A stretch of DNA of 64,000 nucleotides from Cryobacterium sp. Y29 (lineage in GTDB: Bacteria > Actinomycetota > Actinomycetes > Actinomycetales > Microbacteriaceae): assembly GCF_002929825.1 (NCBI RefSeq), contig NZ_PJJN01000034.1, forward strand, positions 207,322 through 271,321, written 5' to 3'. Under the pieces are notes generated by a model. The model made no database searches and was not told the DNA's origin. It was given only the letters and a program-made list of their open reading frames with translations. The position numbers and the translations under genes were made by a program. Below are positions 54,400-63,711 of the stretch, one piece after another (position 1 is the first letter of the stretch; the number at the start of each line of letters is the position of its first letter).

Positions 54400-55974
54400 A
54401 TGTCTTCAGCACAGATCCCCACTCGGCGCACCGTTCTGATCGACCGTGTCCTTGGCGGAATCGAACGCGTCGGCAACAAGCTGCCCGACCCGTTCATGCT
54501 CTTCCTGCTGCTGTTCGCACTCACGGCGGTGGCGTCGACCGCCATGGCTTGGGCCAACGTCACGGTGCAGCTGCCCGGGACCGACGAGATCACAGTGATC
54601 AAGGGCTTCTTCACCGCCGAGGGGCTCACCTGGTTCACCCAGAACATTGGGGTCAACTACGTGGGCTTCCCGCCGCTGGCGACGGTGCTACCCATCCTGC
54701 TCGCGGTCGGTGTTGCCGAGAAGTCCGGCCTGCTCGCTGCGCTGATCCGTAAGGCTTTCGGTTCGGCGCCGCGCTGGTCGCTGCCCTACGCCGTGGCGTT
54801 CGTGGGGGTCGTGGGGTCGATCATGTCGGATGCAGCATTCGTGGTGATCCCCCCACTTGCAGCCCTGGTGTTCAAGGCCGCCGGCCGGCATCCCGTCGCC
54901 GGGCTGCTCGGCGGGTTTGCCGCCGTAGGTGCCGGCTACTCGACCTCGCTGTTCGTGACAAGCCTCGACGCCCTATTCGCCGGAATCACCACGTCGGTCA
55001 CACAGAACCTACCCAATGCCGGTTCCGTTGTGACCCCGGTTTCAAACTACTTCTTCAATGTGGTCTCCGCGGTCGTACTCATCGCCCTGGCCGGCTTCAT
55101 GATCGACAAAATCCTCGAACCGCGGCTAGGCCGCCAAGGGATCGCGCGCGAGGAGATCATCGACGACGACAACGCGTCGGGTCCCGCCGCGATGAACACG
55201 CGGCTCACGGACACCGAAAATCGTGGCCTGTTCTGGGCATTCGTGGCGGGCGTCGTCGTCGCCGGAGTGATCCTCGTCGGCGTGCTCCTTCCGGAATCCC
55301 CGTGGCGAAACGAAGACGGCGGGTTCCTGCCTCGCTCGCCCCTGTTGAGTTCGATCGTGTTCATCGTTTTCGCCACGTTTGTGATTCCGGGGCTGGTGTA
55401 CGGCAAGATCACCGGAACCATCGCCAGGGGCAGTGACGTACCCCGCGTGATGGGGCACGCCATCAAGGACATGAGCGGATTCCTCGTGCTCGCGTTCATC
55501 CTCGGCCAGTTCGTCGCCCTGTTCAATTTCTCCGGAATCGGAAGCTGGCTGGCCGTTGCCGGAGCCGGGGGCCTTGAGTCCATCGGCCTCACCGGATTTT
55601 CGGCCGTCGTTGCCTTCGTGCTGCTCGCCTCGCTGCTGAACCTTTTCATCATTTCCGGTTCGGCCATGTGGACGCTGATGGCCGCCGTGTTCGTGCCACT
55701 GTTCGTGTTACTTGGCTATGAACCCGCCTTCATCCAGGGTGCTTTCCGGGTCGGCGATTCGGCCACCCAGGTACTCACCCCCCTCAATCCGTACATGATC
55801 GTGCTCCTCACGATGCTGCGCAAATACGAGCCACAGGCGGGGCTCGGCACCATAATCGCCCGCATGCTGCCCTTCGCAGTCACGTTCTGGCTCGCCTGGG
55901 TGGCCGTGCTGAGTGTCTTCTTCTTTTTCGACCTGCCGATGGGCCCGGGCAACGGCATCATGATCCCGCAGTAG
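54400..55974 (+). CDS. abgT: AbgT family transporter
   Basis: A 524-residue transporter with 11-12 helices. The family motif ERVGNKLPDPFMLFLLLFALTA opens the protein, followed by VNYVGFPPLATVLPILLAVGVAE and the hairpin loop GAGYSTSLFVTSLDALFAGITT. AbgT proteins import p-aminobenzoyl-glutamate or export sulfonamides. It lies 70 bp after the M20 gene and 72 bp before the ATP-grasp gene. Confidence 0.93.
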   Translation: MSSAQIPTRRTVLIDRVLGGIERVGNKLPDPFMLFLLLFALTAVASTAMAWANVTVQLPGTDEITVIKGFFTAEGLTWFTQNIGVNYVGFPPLATVLPILLAVGVAEKSGLLAALIRKAFGSAPRWSLPYAVAFVGVVGSIMSDAAFVVIPPLAALVFKAAGRHPVAGLLGGFAAVGAGYSTSLFVTSLDALFAGITTSVTQNLPNAGSVVTPVSNYFFNVVSAVVLIALAGFMIDKILEPRLGRQGIAREEIIDDDNASGPAAMNTRLTDTENRGLFWAFVAGVVVAGVILVGVLLPESPWRNEDGGFLPRSPLLSSIVFIVFATFVIPGLVYGKITGTIARGSDVPRVMGHAIKDMSGFLVLAFILGQFVALFNFSGIGSWLAVAGAGGLESIGLTGFSAVVAFVLLASLLNLFIISGSAMWTLMAAVFVPLFVLLGYEPAFIQGAFRVGDSATQVLTPLNPYMIVLLTMLRKYEPQAGLGTIIARMLPFAVTFWLAWVAVLSVFFFFDLPMGPGNGIMIPQ

Positions 55975-56046
55975 TGACGACGCAAGACCCAAGGAATACC
56001 CTGCGTCGGGGCCTCCTTACGATCAGTGCAACCCGAAAGGATTTTC

Positions 56047-57009
56047 ATGACTGTTAGCCAGCCCACGATCTATGCCCTGCACGAGAACCCCGAATGGTTT
56101 GCGCCGTTCGCCCGGGCCTTTGAAGCAGAGGGTATGGAGGTGAAGGAATGGCTGCTCACCAACGGCGTTCTCGACCTGGATTCGGTACCACCGGAAGGAA
56201 TCTTCTGGTCGCGCATCAGCGCATCCGCTCACACGCGTGACCATGGAAAGTCCAAAGATTACGCCCGCGCCGTGTTGGCCTGGCTCGAGGCCCACGGCCG
56301 CCGCACGGTCAACGGCCGACGTGTGCTCGAGCTTGAAATGAGTAAGGTCGAGCAGCTGGTCGCGCTCAAGGCCGTTGGCATCGACACCCCGCGCACCGTG
56401 GCAGCGGTGGGCCGCGAGCAAATCCTCACCGCCGCACGCGACTTTCCCACCCCGTTCATGACCAAGCACAATCAGGGCGGCAAGGGTCTGGGCGTGCGCA
56501 AGTTCACGAGCCACGAAGAGCTCGCCGAGTACGTTGCTTCCGACGAGTTCGAGGAGCCGCAAGATGGCATCACACTGGTTCAGGAATACATCCAGGCTGC
56601 ACAACCGTTCATCACCAGGGCCGAGATCGTCGGCGGCGAGTTCATCTACGCCGTCAAGGCCGACACCGCGCGCGGCGGTTTCCAGCTGTGCCCAGCGGAT
56701 GCCTGCGCCATCGACCCGATCACGCGCGAGCTGATCATGCCTCCCGGCGCCACTATCGCCCCCGTAGCCGGTCAGCAGCTGTTCAGCCTGCGCGAAGACT
56801 TCGACCACTCGATTATCGAGAAATACCTCGAGTTCGCGCGCCGGAACGGGTTGGAAGTGTGCGGTATCGAATTCATCGAAGCCGAAGACGGCCGAGTGCT
56901 CACCTACGACGTGAACACCAACACGAACTACAACGCGGCCGTTGAGGCCGAGGCGCTTCGTTCGGCTCCACGTGCCCTGGCGCGGTACCTCAAAAAGCTC
57001 GCAGTCTGA
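56047..57009 (+). CDS. RimK-like ATP-grasp ligase
   Basis: A 320-residue ATP-grasp protein. The ATP-binding lysine segment PFMTKHNQGGKGLGVRKF, VQEYIQAAQPFITRAEIVGG and the metal-binding VCGIEFIEAEDGRVLTYDVNTNTN are in the right order. RimK relatives add glutamate or other amino acids to carboxyl groups. GAAAGGATTTTC precedes the ATG. Its place behind an M20 hydrolase and an AbgT transporter suggests a linked amino-acid conjugate cycle. Confidence 0.87.
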   Translation: MTVSQPTIYALHENPEWFAPFARAFEAEGMEVKEWLLTNGVLDLDSVPPEGIFWSRISASAHTRDHGKSKDYARAVLAWLEAHGRRTVNGRRVLELEMSKVEQLVALKAVGIDTPRTVAAVGREQILTAARDFPTPFMTKHNQGGKGLGVRKFTSHEELAEYVASDEFEEPQDGITLVQEYIQAAQPFITRAEIVGGEFIYAVKADTARGGFQLCPADACAIDPITRELIMPPGATIAPVAGQQLFSLREDFDHSIIEKYLEFARRNGLEVCGIEFIEAEDGRVLTYDVNTNTNYNAAVEAEALRSAPRALARYLKKLAV

Positions 57010-57098
57010 GTACTGGGCGGCCGGTCCGGGGACTGCTCACCAAACGAGTAACGTCGCACATTATGCCCTCCCACGGCGATCGCGAACGGTGAGCCTCG

Positions 57099-58007
57099 TC
57101 AAATGCGGATCTGCTGAGAATAGAGATCAGCATCACCGCAGCACGTACGCGTTGCGCGCCTGGAAATAATGGCGGCGGAGATTGAGCTGAGCACGATGAC
57201 GATCCCGGCTATCTGCACTGGGGTGAGGTCTTCGTCGGCGATTATCCAGCCGAGGAGGATGGCCACGACGGGGCTGAGTAAGCCAAGGAAGGCCGTGGTG
57301 CTTGCCGCAAGCTGTGCGATTCCACGAAACCACATGACGTAAGCGAACGCGGTGCCGATGACCGACAAATAGGTATATCCGACGACGTTAAGCGGTGTCA
57401 GGGGAGCAACGGGAAGGCCCTCGATCACGAGCATGAGGAGCAGGAGGGAGAGGCCTCCTGCGATGAGCTGCCATGCAGTGGTCGTGAGTGGGGGCGCGGG
57501 CTGCCCCCACTTTTTGGTGAGCACGATCCCCGATGCCATGGAAAGGGTTCCGCCAAGAGCGGCCAGGAGGCCGATGGTGTCGAGGCGGGCTTGGGCCTGG
57601 AGCACGATGAGGCACACGCCGAATAGGCCGGTAGCGCCGGCGATGCCAACCCGGCCCGTCAAACGCTCGTGGAGAACGCGGCTGGCCAGAAGGGCGATGA
57701 CGAGCGGCTGAATACCGCCCATGATCGCGGCCACACCGCCCGGGAGTCGGTAGGCCGCGATGAAGAGCAACGCAAAGAACGCTGCGATGTTGAGAATGCC
57801 CAGGACCCAGGATTTCCACCACCATGCGCCGCGTGGCAACCGTCGGCAGAGCAGGAGAAGGAGGATTCCCGCAGGAAGTGCGCGCAACGTAGCCGCGAGC
57901 AGCGGCCGATCCTCCGGCAGCAGCATCGTGGTTGTCAGGTAGGTCGTGCCCCACAGCGCCGGGGCCAAAGCTGTTGTCACCAACAAGAAAGTTCGATTGC
58001 TAAGCAC
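57099..58007 (-). CDS. EamA/DMT family exporter
   Basis: A 302-residue protein with ten helices and two EamA repeats: ALWGTTYLTTTMLLPEDRPLL in the first and YLSVIGTAFAYVMWFRGIAQL, ASTTAFLGLLSPVVAILLGW in the second. DMT proteins export metabolites or amino acids; this one may be an amino acid or purine exporter. The GTG start at 58007 lies inside a MarR operator repeat. Confidence 0.9.
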   Translation of the reverse strand: MLSNRTFLLVTTALAPALWGTTYLTTTMLLPEDRPLLAATLRALPAGILLLLLCRRLPRGAWWWKSWVLGILNIAAFFALLFIAAYRLPGGVAAIMGGIQPLVIALLASRVLHERLTGRVGIAGATGLFGVCLIVLQAQARLDTIGLLAALGGTLSMASGIVLTKKWGQPAPPLTTTAWQLIAGGLSLLLLMLVIEGLPVAPLTPLNVVGYTYLSVIGTAFAYVMWFRGIAQLAASTTAFLGLLSPVVAILLGWIIADEDLTPVQIAGIVIVLSSISAAIISRRATRTCCGDADLYSQQIRI

Positions 58008-58034
58008 TTAGTCATTATACCTAAGTGGTTAGCA
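58000..58034. promoter_or_regulatory. Double MarR operator between the exporter and its regulator
   Basis: CTAAGCACTTAG (58000-58011) and CTAAGTGGTTAGC (58021-58033) are two half-palindromes; CACTTAG (58005-58011) and CTAAGTG (58021-58027) form a longer inverted repeat. They overlap the exporter start and lie upstream of the regulator. Confidence 0.7.
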
Positions 58035-58051
58035 ATTGGTACAATGGCGTC

Positions 58052-58549
58052 ATGCCGGACCACGTTGACCGAATCATTGAACAGTGGCGCAAAGAAAAGC
58101 CCAGCCTTGATGTATCACCCATGGCCGTCATCGGTCGATTAAGTCGCACCGCCCACGTCGTGGAATCGCGACTTGCCAGAACATTCGCCCAGCACGGCTT
58201 GGATGCTGCCGCCTTTGACGTGCTCGCGACCCTTCTGAGAAGCGGTGTTCCCTACCGTATTACCCCGTTCGCGTTGGCGCGTGAGGCCATGATTTCAACG
58301 AGCGCAGTGGCCCAGCGACTAAACAAACTGGAGAATCGCGGGCTTGTCACGCGCCAGGCAAACCCCGGCGACGGTCGCGGTAAGCTCGTTGCACTCACCG
58401 ATGCGGGCAGAGATCTCATCGAGACGGCATTGCCCAATCACCTCGAAACCGAGCTTGCCATCACCGCCGCGCTCAGCGATGAGGAGCAGACCGTTCTCGC
58501 GGACCTCCTTCAACGACTCAGTACCGCCGCCAGTATTTGCATCAAGTGA
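58052..58549 (+). CDS. MarR family regulator
   Basis: A 165-residue MarR protein. The winged-helix region PFALAREAMISTSAVAQRLNKLENRGLVTRQ and wing NPGDGRGKLVALTDAGRDLIE are clear. It is divergent from the EamA exporter, 44 bp away across a double palindrome, and probably represses it. An upstream GTG at 58025 is possible but lies in the operator. Confidence 0.9.
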   Translation: MPDHVDRIIEQWRKEKPSLDVSPMAVIGRLSRTAHVVESRLARTFAQHGLDAAAFDVLATLLRSGVPYRITPFALAREAMISTSAVAQRLNKLENRGLVTRQANPGDGRGKLVALTDAGRDLIETALPNHLETELAITAALSDEEQTVLADLLQRLSTAASICIK

Positions 58550-58613
58550 GCGCCTGGCCGATGATGCGGGCTGCGTCGGTGAACGCTTTGGGGTTTGCGC
58601 CGGGTCCTGCCGC

Positions 58614-59282
58614 CTACTCGGCATTCCGGGCGATACGCACGCAACAATATCCGTCTTTCGGTGCAAATTGCACCTTGCGCGCGCGCTCACCCGCACCTTC
58701 CGCGACCCCTTCCAGCAGGGCCAGGTTGGCCGCGCAGATGGTCTCGGTATGACTCTGCGCCAGCTGGTGGAATGGGCAGTTGTGAAGAAGCAGTCCGCCA
58801 TCACCATCATCCAAAGGCTCATATCCGGTTGACTGCAGCACCGCGTCCAATGAGCCGGCACTCGTGCCCAATGCACGACCGTGTTCTTCGGACACCCGAG
58901 CGAGCGACTCCTGGGCGGGCTCCCCTGTGCGGTCAGATTGCTCGATGGCAGAAATCAACAACTCTCCGGCCAGAGCGTAGTATCGGCCCGGAACGGACAC
59001 GACGATTTCGTTGGCCGCGCGACGGTACAGCTTGGCCGGCCGTCCAGCTCCAGGACCAGTTCGGCCGGTGCGGCGCTGAAATCCGGTGTCCAACAGCCCG
59101 CATCGAGCAAGTTTCTCCAAGTGAAACGCCACCGTCCCGCGCGGAACGCCCAGCGCCTCGGCCGCCTCATCACGGCCCACCGGCGTGGCGCTCTGGGAGA
59201 CAAGATCGAACAAAGCGCGACGTAGCGGGTCGCTGAGCGACGCTATTGCGGAGATGTCGTCCGTCCGTGATTGTTCCTTCAT
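58614..59282 (-). CDS. HTH regulator with a conserved cysteine cluster (SufR-like)
   Basis: A 222-residue protein. The N-terminal HTH (SLSDPLRRALFDLVSQSATP, AEALGVPRGTVAFHLEKL) is ArsR/DeoR-like. The C-terminal half contains HNCPFHQLAQSHTETICAANLALLEG and a final GYCCV, giving cysteines at 169, 183, 213 and 214 (C-X13-C-X29-CC). The spacing resembles Fe-S-binding SufR-like regulators but is not identical. It is divergent from the flavoprotein reductase. Confidence 0.8.
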   Translation of the reverse strand: MKEQSRTDDISAIASLSDPLRRALFDLVSQSATPVGRDEAAEALGVPRGTVAFHLEKLARCGLLDTGFQRRTGRTGPGAGRPAKLYRRAANEIVVSVPGRYYALAGELLISAIEQSDRTGEPAQESLARVSEEHGRALGTSAGSLDAVLQSTGYEPLDDGDGGLLLHNCPFHQLAQSHTETICAANLALLEGVAEGAGERARKVQFAPKDGYCCVRIARNAE

Positions 59283-59313
59283 AGTGATGATCGTAACTCT
59301 AAAACAAAGTATC

Positions 59314-59343
59314 TTGACAAAAGAAACGGAAGGCTCCTAAAGT
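59314..59343 (+). promoter_or_regulatory. Predicted promoter of the reductase-ribA operon
   Basis: TTGACA (59314-59319) and TAAAGT (59338-59343) are separated by 18 bp and lie 41 bp before the reductase start. Repeats of AAAC and ACTTT nearby may be the regulator site. Confidence 0.6.
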
Positions 59344-59383
59344 TGGGCTACGAAGCTCGCCAGCAGACCAGTAAAGAGGAAAC

Positions 59384-60613
59384 ATGCCGGATTCTCAGAG
59401 TTATGTCATCGTCGGAGCAGGGCTTGCTGGTGCGTCCGCTGCCAGGACGCTGCGCGAAGAAGGCTTTACCGCGCCGATCCAACTGATCGGCGCCGAAGCG
59501 CACCGGCCCTATATCCGCCCCCCGCTCTCGAAGGACTACCTCAGCGGATCCAGTGACCGCGACTCTGTCTACGTAGATCCCCAGGACTGGTACGCGCAAC
59601 ATGACGTGGACTTACTCCTCGACACTTCTATTGCCCGCATCGATGCCCCCCGCCAACTCATTCATACCGCTGCCGGTGAGGCCATCGCGTACAACAAGCT
59701 GTTACTAGCCACTGGCTCGTCATCTCGCCGCCTGTCGATTCCCGGGGCAGGCCTCGACGGGGTGCGCTACCTGCGCACGCTTGATGACTCCGATACGCTG
59801 CGCCCGTTGCTTGCGGGCGGAAGCCTGCGCCTCATCTTGATCGGCTCGGGCTGGATTGGCATGGAGGTAGCTGCGACGGCGCGCACCCTGGGAAACGACG
59901 TGACAATTCTTGAACGCGACCCGATCCCTTTGGCGAACGCGCTCGGCGACGAGCTCGGCCAAATGTTCGCCGATCTCCACGAACAAAACGGCGTCATTCT
60001 GCGACGTTCGGTGTCCGTTGACAGTGTTCTCGGACAGGACGGCCGAGCTACCGCTGTGAAACTCACCAGCGGAGAGGTCATTCCCGCGGACCTCATCTTG
60101 GTCGGCATTGGTGCCACGCCCAACGTTGAGCTGGCCGACTCAGCGGGGCTAACGATCGATAACGGTGTCTCCGTCGATGCATCCCTTCGCACGAGCGACC
60201 CGGCAATCTACGCAGCGGGTGACGTTGCCAATGCCTACCATCCCGTGGCGAAGTTGCGACTGCGCAGCGAACACTGGGCCAATGCATTGAATGGTGGAAA
60301 GGCTGCGGCCCGGTCGATGCTCGGCCAGAAGGTGTCCTTCGACGACATCCCCTACTTCTATACCGACCAGTTCGACGTCGGAATGGAGTACTCCGGATTC
60401 GGGCCCCTGGCGCGGGGAGCTGAGGTGGTCTATCGAGGCGACCGGGCTGGCCGTGAATTCATCGCCTTCTGGGTCGCGGGTGAAAAAGTTGTGGCTGGAA
60501 TGAACGTGAATGTCTGGGATGTCAACGAAGCCGTGCAAGGCATCATCCGGCGCGGCAACCAGGTCGATCGCGCCCGGCTCACGGATGCCCATGTGCCACT
60601 GGAATCGCTGTGA
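59384..60613 (+). CDS. FAD-dependent ferredoxin-reductase-type oxidoreductase
   Basis: A 409-residue flavoprotein of the putidaredoxin/rhodocoxin reductase family. The FAD loop YVIVGAGLAGASAARTLREEG starts at residue 7, the NAD loop LILIGSGWIGMEVAATARTLG near residue 148 and the FAD-binding IYAAGDVANAY near 282. Such enzymes pass electrons from NAD(P)H to a ferredoxin that feeds a P450 or other oxygenase, neither of which lies here. GAGGAAAC precedes the ATG. Confidence 0.9.
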   Translation: MPDSQSYVIVGAGLAGASAARTLREEGFTAPIQLIGAEAHRPYIRPPLSKDYLSGSSDRDSVYVDPQDWYAQHDVDLLLDTSIARIDAPRQLIHTAAGEAIAYNKLLLATGSSSRRLSIPGAGLDGVRYLRTLDDSDTLRPLLAGGSLRLILIGSGWIGMEVAATARTLGNDVTILERDPIPLANALGDELGQMFADLHEQNGVILRRSVSVDSVLGQDGRATAVKLTSGEVIPADLILVGIGATPNVELADSAGLTIDNGVSVDASLRTSDPAIYAAGDVANAYHPVAKLRLRSEHWANALNGGKAAARSMLGQKVSFDDIPYFYTDQFDVGMEYSGFGPLARGAEVVYRGDRAGREFIAFWVAGEKVVAGMNVNVWDVNEAVQGIIRRGNQVDRARLTDAHVPLESL

Positions 60614-61305
60614 TCATGGCTGAAACATGTTTCAGTATCACCCCTTCGGGGGCACCCACCGCGGTACTCTCCGCGGAGGGAGTGGGTGTCGGCACCATTC
60701 GTTCGATCGAGATGTCCGGTGTCACGTTTGAAGTCGAAACGACCGTCCCGACCAAGCACGGCACTTTCCAGTTCCGCGCCTACCGCGACCTCGTCACCGG
60801 CAGCGAACATCTCGCCGTCGTGTCCGGCACACCAACCGACGGCTGCCTCGTTCGTGTGCACTCCGAATGTCTGACAGGTGAAGTCTTCGAATCTCAGAAA
60901 TGTGAATGCGGCCCCCAACTTGACTCCGCCCTCAACACAATCAATCAGTATGGCGGTGTCGTGATCTACATGCGCGGCCACGAGGGCCGCGGCATCGGAC
61001 TCGTCAACAAACTCAAGGCCTACCGACTGCAAGAAGCCGGCTTAGACACGCTCGATGCGAACCTCGCGCTCGGTCTCCCCGCGGATGGCCGTGATTATTC
61101 CGCCGCGGCTGCGATTCTCCACAATCTCCGGCTGCAGGCGGTGCGCCTGCTCACCAACAACCCGGACAAGGTCGACCAGCTCACCGCGCACGGGATCACC
61201 GTCCTCGAGCGCGTATCACTCACAGCAGGTGCCCATCCCGCCAACTCCGCATATCTACGCACCAAACGTGATCGCATGGGACATCTCCTTCAACATGCAC
61301 TCTGA
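60610..61305 (+). CDS. ribA: GTP cyclohydrolase II (stand-alone)
   Basis: A 231-residue enzyme of riboflavin biosynthesis that opens GTP. The zinc cysteines SECLTGEVFESQKCECG (87, 98, 100; C-X10-C-X-C), the catalytic RGHEGRGIGL near residue 122 and LTNNPDKV near 180 are intact. It has no fused RibB domain. GTG 60610 overlaps the reductase stop; ATG 60616 is an alternative. Co-transcription with a flavoprotein suggests flavin supply or a flavin-linked stress response. Confidence 0.9.
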   Translation: MIMAETCFSITPSGAPTAVLSAEGVGVGTIRSIEMSGVTFEVETTVPTKHGTFQFRAYRDLVTGSEHLAVVSGTPTDGCLVRVHSECLTGEVFESQKCECGPQLDSALNTINQYGGVVIYMRGHEGRGIGLVNKLKAYRLQEAGLDTLDANLALGLPADGRDYSAAAAILHNLRLQAVRLLTNNPDKVDQLTAHGITVLERVSLTAGAHPANSAYLRTKRDRMGHLLQHAL

Positions 61306-61522
61306 TCCTGAAATGCAAGACTCGCCGGGTCTTGTCTACTCACCACCCCGGGTGGTCAATAAGTCCCAATCAATTTCACACGCATACTGATGCGGAGGTA
61401 AAAGACAGCACTGCGCAAGAGTTCCGCGCCAACACAGCCGCCCGCGAATTAGGCGTGGTTTGTATCTAATAGCGTTCCAGGTCCACCGCCTCACCGCCTC
61501 ACCGCCTCACCGCCTCACCGTC
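61306..61522. other. Intergenic region between ribA and blh
   Basis: This 217-bp gap between convergent genes holds no gene. Its left part has a weak hairpin (AGACTCGCCGGGTCTT near 61318). The right end carries the 8-bp tandem repeats listed separately. Confidence 0.6.
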
Positions 61523-61524
61523 TC
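61485..61524. repeat. Five 8-bp tandem repeats at the end of blh
   Basis: The unit ACCGCCTC repeats five times (61485-61524), the last with one change. The blh stop codon (61523-61525) touches the last unit, so copy number should not change the protein. Confidence 0.85.
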
Positions 61525-62506
61525 AATCAATAACTTTCCGGCCACTGGCGACGCGGCCACCCACCACATGATCGGGTGGTCTTGACGCCCGCCGGTGACG
61601 GTTTTCCTGAGTGACGACGATCATGTGCGGCACGGTTAGTCCCGCCAAACCGATGAACACTACCTGCAGAATCTGCTCGCTGAGGGCGCCGTCGGGGCCG
61701 AGCCAGACCAGCACTGCGCTCACGAGAAGGATGGGCACCACGGTGTAAACCATCACCATCAGGGCAGACAGTCGTCCACCACCACGTTCGGCACGGAACC
61801 CCGCCTTCAGGTGGCGAAAACTGTGCAGCGCGCAGAAATACAGCAGAAAGAAGACGAGCGGATCTGTTGCGAGCGCGAGCATGGTTGCGAGCAGAATTTC
61901 AATGCTTTCGTGCGCTCGACGTCGGAGGGCGACCAGGGCGGCGATCAGCAAGCTGGCCAGGGCGAGCGGCCCGAGCCACTCTTGCACGTTGGCCACTATC
62001 GCGCCTCCGTCTCCGGCCAGCACCACGTAAGCGGCACTCACCTGCGCGGGATGTGACAGCGCCGGGACAGTGAGCAGTCCGAAGCCGGCGAGAAACCGCA
62101 GCCACAACGCCCGGTCGGCATTCCAATCGGACCCAAAGTGCACAGCAGACACGAGCAGGAACGTAACCAGGCTCGCCACCGGAGCGATCAGCCAAAGCAA
62201 CACAACGCCGATCACGACGAGAATGTACGCCAGGTTGAATCCGGCGAAGCCCAGTGGGGTGCGCCACAGTCCGACGCGGCGCGCGATCAGCGGATCGAGG
62301 GCGCCGTGGGGCAGGCCCAGAATCCCAACCAGCACCCCGAGGAGCACGATCTGAATCGTGAGCGAGGGCAGTGGCAGGCCCAACCCGAGCACGACCAAGG
62401 TGAGCAGGGCGAGGCTGGCGAACACCACCGTCTCGACGGGCACCCGGCGCCACCGCGGCCTGACGCGGGCGGACCCCGGCCGAGACGGAGCTGTTTGGCC
62501 GGGCAT
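61523..62506 (-). CDS. blh: Brp/Blh family beta-carotene 15,15'-dioxygenase
   Basis: A 327-residue multi-helix membrane enzyme. The conserved histidines appear in GLPHGALDP, SAVHFGSDW, CALHSFRHLKAG and LTVPHMIVV, the Brp/Blh metal site. It cleaves beta-carotene symmetrically to two retinal molecules. ATG 62506 overlaps the crtY stop (ATGA), so crtY and blh are translationally coupled. It is the retinal-producing step for the nearby rhodopsin. Confidence 0.92.
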   Translation of the reverse strand: MPGQTAPSRPGSARVRPRWRRVPVETVVFASLALLTLVVLGLGLPLPSLTIQIVLLGVLVGILGLPHGALDPLIARRVGLWRTPLGFAGFNLAYILVVIGVVLLWLIAPVASLVTFLLVSAVHFGSDWNADRALWLRFLAGFGLLTVPALSHPAQVSAAYVVLAGDGGAIVANVQEWLGPLALASLLIAALVALRRRAHESIEILLATMLALATDPLVFFLLYFCALHSFRHLKAGFRAERGGGRLSALMVMVYTVVPILLVSAVLVWLGPDGALSEQILQVVFIGLAGLTVPHMIVVTQENRHRRASRPPDHVVGGRVASGRKVID

Positions 62507-63711
62507 CACGGCTCGCTCGTGCTCGTGCTGGGCATTGCGGTGACGTCCGCGGCGACCGGCAGGGCCGGTGCAGGGCTGAGCACGGTGGGCGCGGCCAGCT
62601 GGGCGATGAAGGGGCTCCACGGCAGGCTGGAGATGATGCGCGCGTAGTCCGCGGCCCGCGCACCGTCACTGAGGAAACGCACCAGTGCGGCCGGGGGAAC
62701 GCCGCGGGCGAGGGCGAGAAAATACTCTGCGGTGCGTTCCGGGTGCGCTCGAACAGCCTGCAGAAAAATGCGATCGAAGGTGCGTCGCAGTCGAGGTTCT
62801 TCCGGATGTCCCACGGCCTCCCGCCCCGCGAGCAGGCGTTCCGTGCACAGCTGGGCCCAACGTGCAATGCGCAAGAACCCGTAGCCCGAAGCAGCCCGCA
62901 GCGCACCGCCAGCGTTGCCAGCATGCACCACGCCGGCGATTGGCGGCGCGGCCTGGCGGCCCAGTCCCATAGCCAGCACGCCGCCCTCGCTTCGCACCCG
63001 GCGGGCGTCAGCCAAGCCGAGTCCGGTAAGCACCTGATCCAGCTCCAGGACCAGGCGGTCCCGGTTGATCGGCGCCGTGCCGAACCGCGTCCATTCCACG
63101 ATCGCGCGGTTTGATCCCAGCGGCAAGGCATACACAAAGCCCAAGCCCTCGGCGTCGGACGCGAGGGACCCCATCAGCGTCACCTCGCCAGGGTCGAACG
63201 GCAGCGGACAATCACGTTCCAGTTCGAGTCCCACGAAGCTCTGGTACAGCATCGTCGCGGCAGCCCGGGGCCGGGTATCAATCACCTGACGCGCCAACAG
63301 CGTGCCAGCGCTGGACTCCACCCGAACGCCACCCGAAACCGCCGTGACCGTGCCGGCACGCACCCCGAGGCATAGCTCGACGCGCGGCGACTCGGCAATG
63401 TCGGCCTGCGCGCTCGCGTAGAAATCGCTGCCCCGAACGTATTGGTAAGCCAGCCCGGGTACCTGGTGCCGAACGGTCAAACCCGCTGCATCGGAAAAAG
63501 TCCATGTGTTCCAACGTCGCGAGACCAAATGTGACAGATCATGCTGTTCCGGTCGCCAAAAACACCAGCTGCGATCGTCTTGATAGGCCGTGCGAGGTTC
63601 CAGCAGCACGACGCGCGCGCCGAAACGCTCCCGAGCTAACCGGGCCGCCAAAGTGAGCCCGGCCAAGCCCGCGCCCAGTATCACGAGGTCAGCGTCCACG
63701 TCATGAATCAT
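62506..63711 (-). CDS. crtY: Lycopene beta-cyclase (CrtY type)
   Basis: A 401-residue flavoprotein. The dinucleotide loop DLVILGAGLAGLTLAARLARE is at residues 7-27, the aromatic DDRSWCFWRPEQHDL and later SEGGVLAMGLGRQAAPPIAG and HAGNAGGALRAASGYGFLR are CrtY landmarks. It turns lycopene into beta-carotene using reduced FAD. ATG 63711 is preferred by AAAGGAG upstream. The carotenoid genes that make lycopene (crtE, crtB, crtI) are not in this window. Confidence 0.93.
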   Translation of the reverse strand: MIHDVDADLVILGAGLAGLTLAARLARERFGARVVLLEPRTAYQDDRSWCFWRPEQHDLSHLVSRRWNTWTFSDAAGLTVRHQVPGLAYQYVRGSDFYASAQADIAESPRVELCLGVRAGTVTAVSGGVRVESSAGTLLARQVIDTRPRAAATMLYQSFVGLELERDCPLPFDPGEVTLMGSLASDAEGLGFVYALPLGSNRAIVEWTRFGTAPINRDRLVLELDQVLTGLGLADARRVRSEGGVLAMGLGRQAAPPIAGVVHAGNAGGALRAASGYGFLRIARWAQLCTERLLAGREAVGHPEEPRLRRTFDRIFLQAVRAHPERTAEYFLALARGVPPAALVRFLSDGARAADYARIISSLPWSPFIAQLAAPTVLSPAPALPVAADVTAMPSTSTSEP

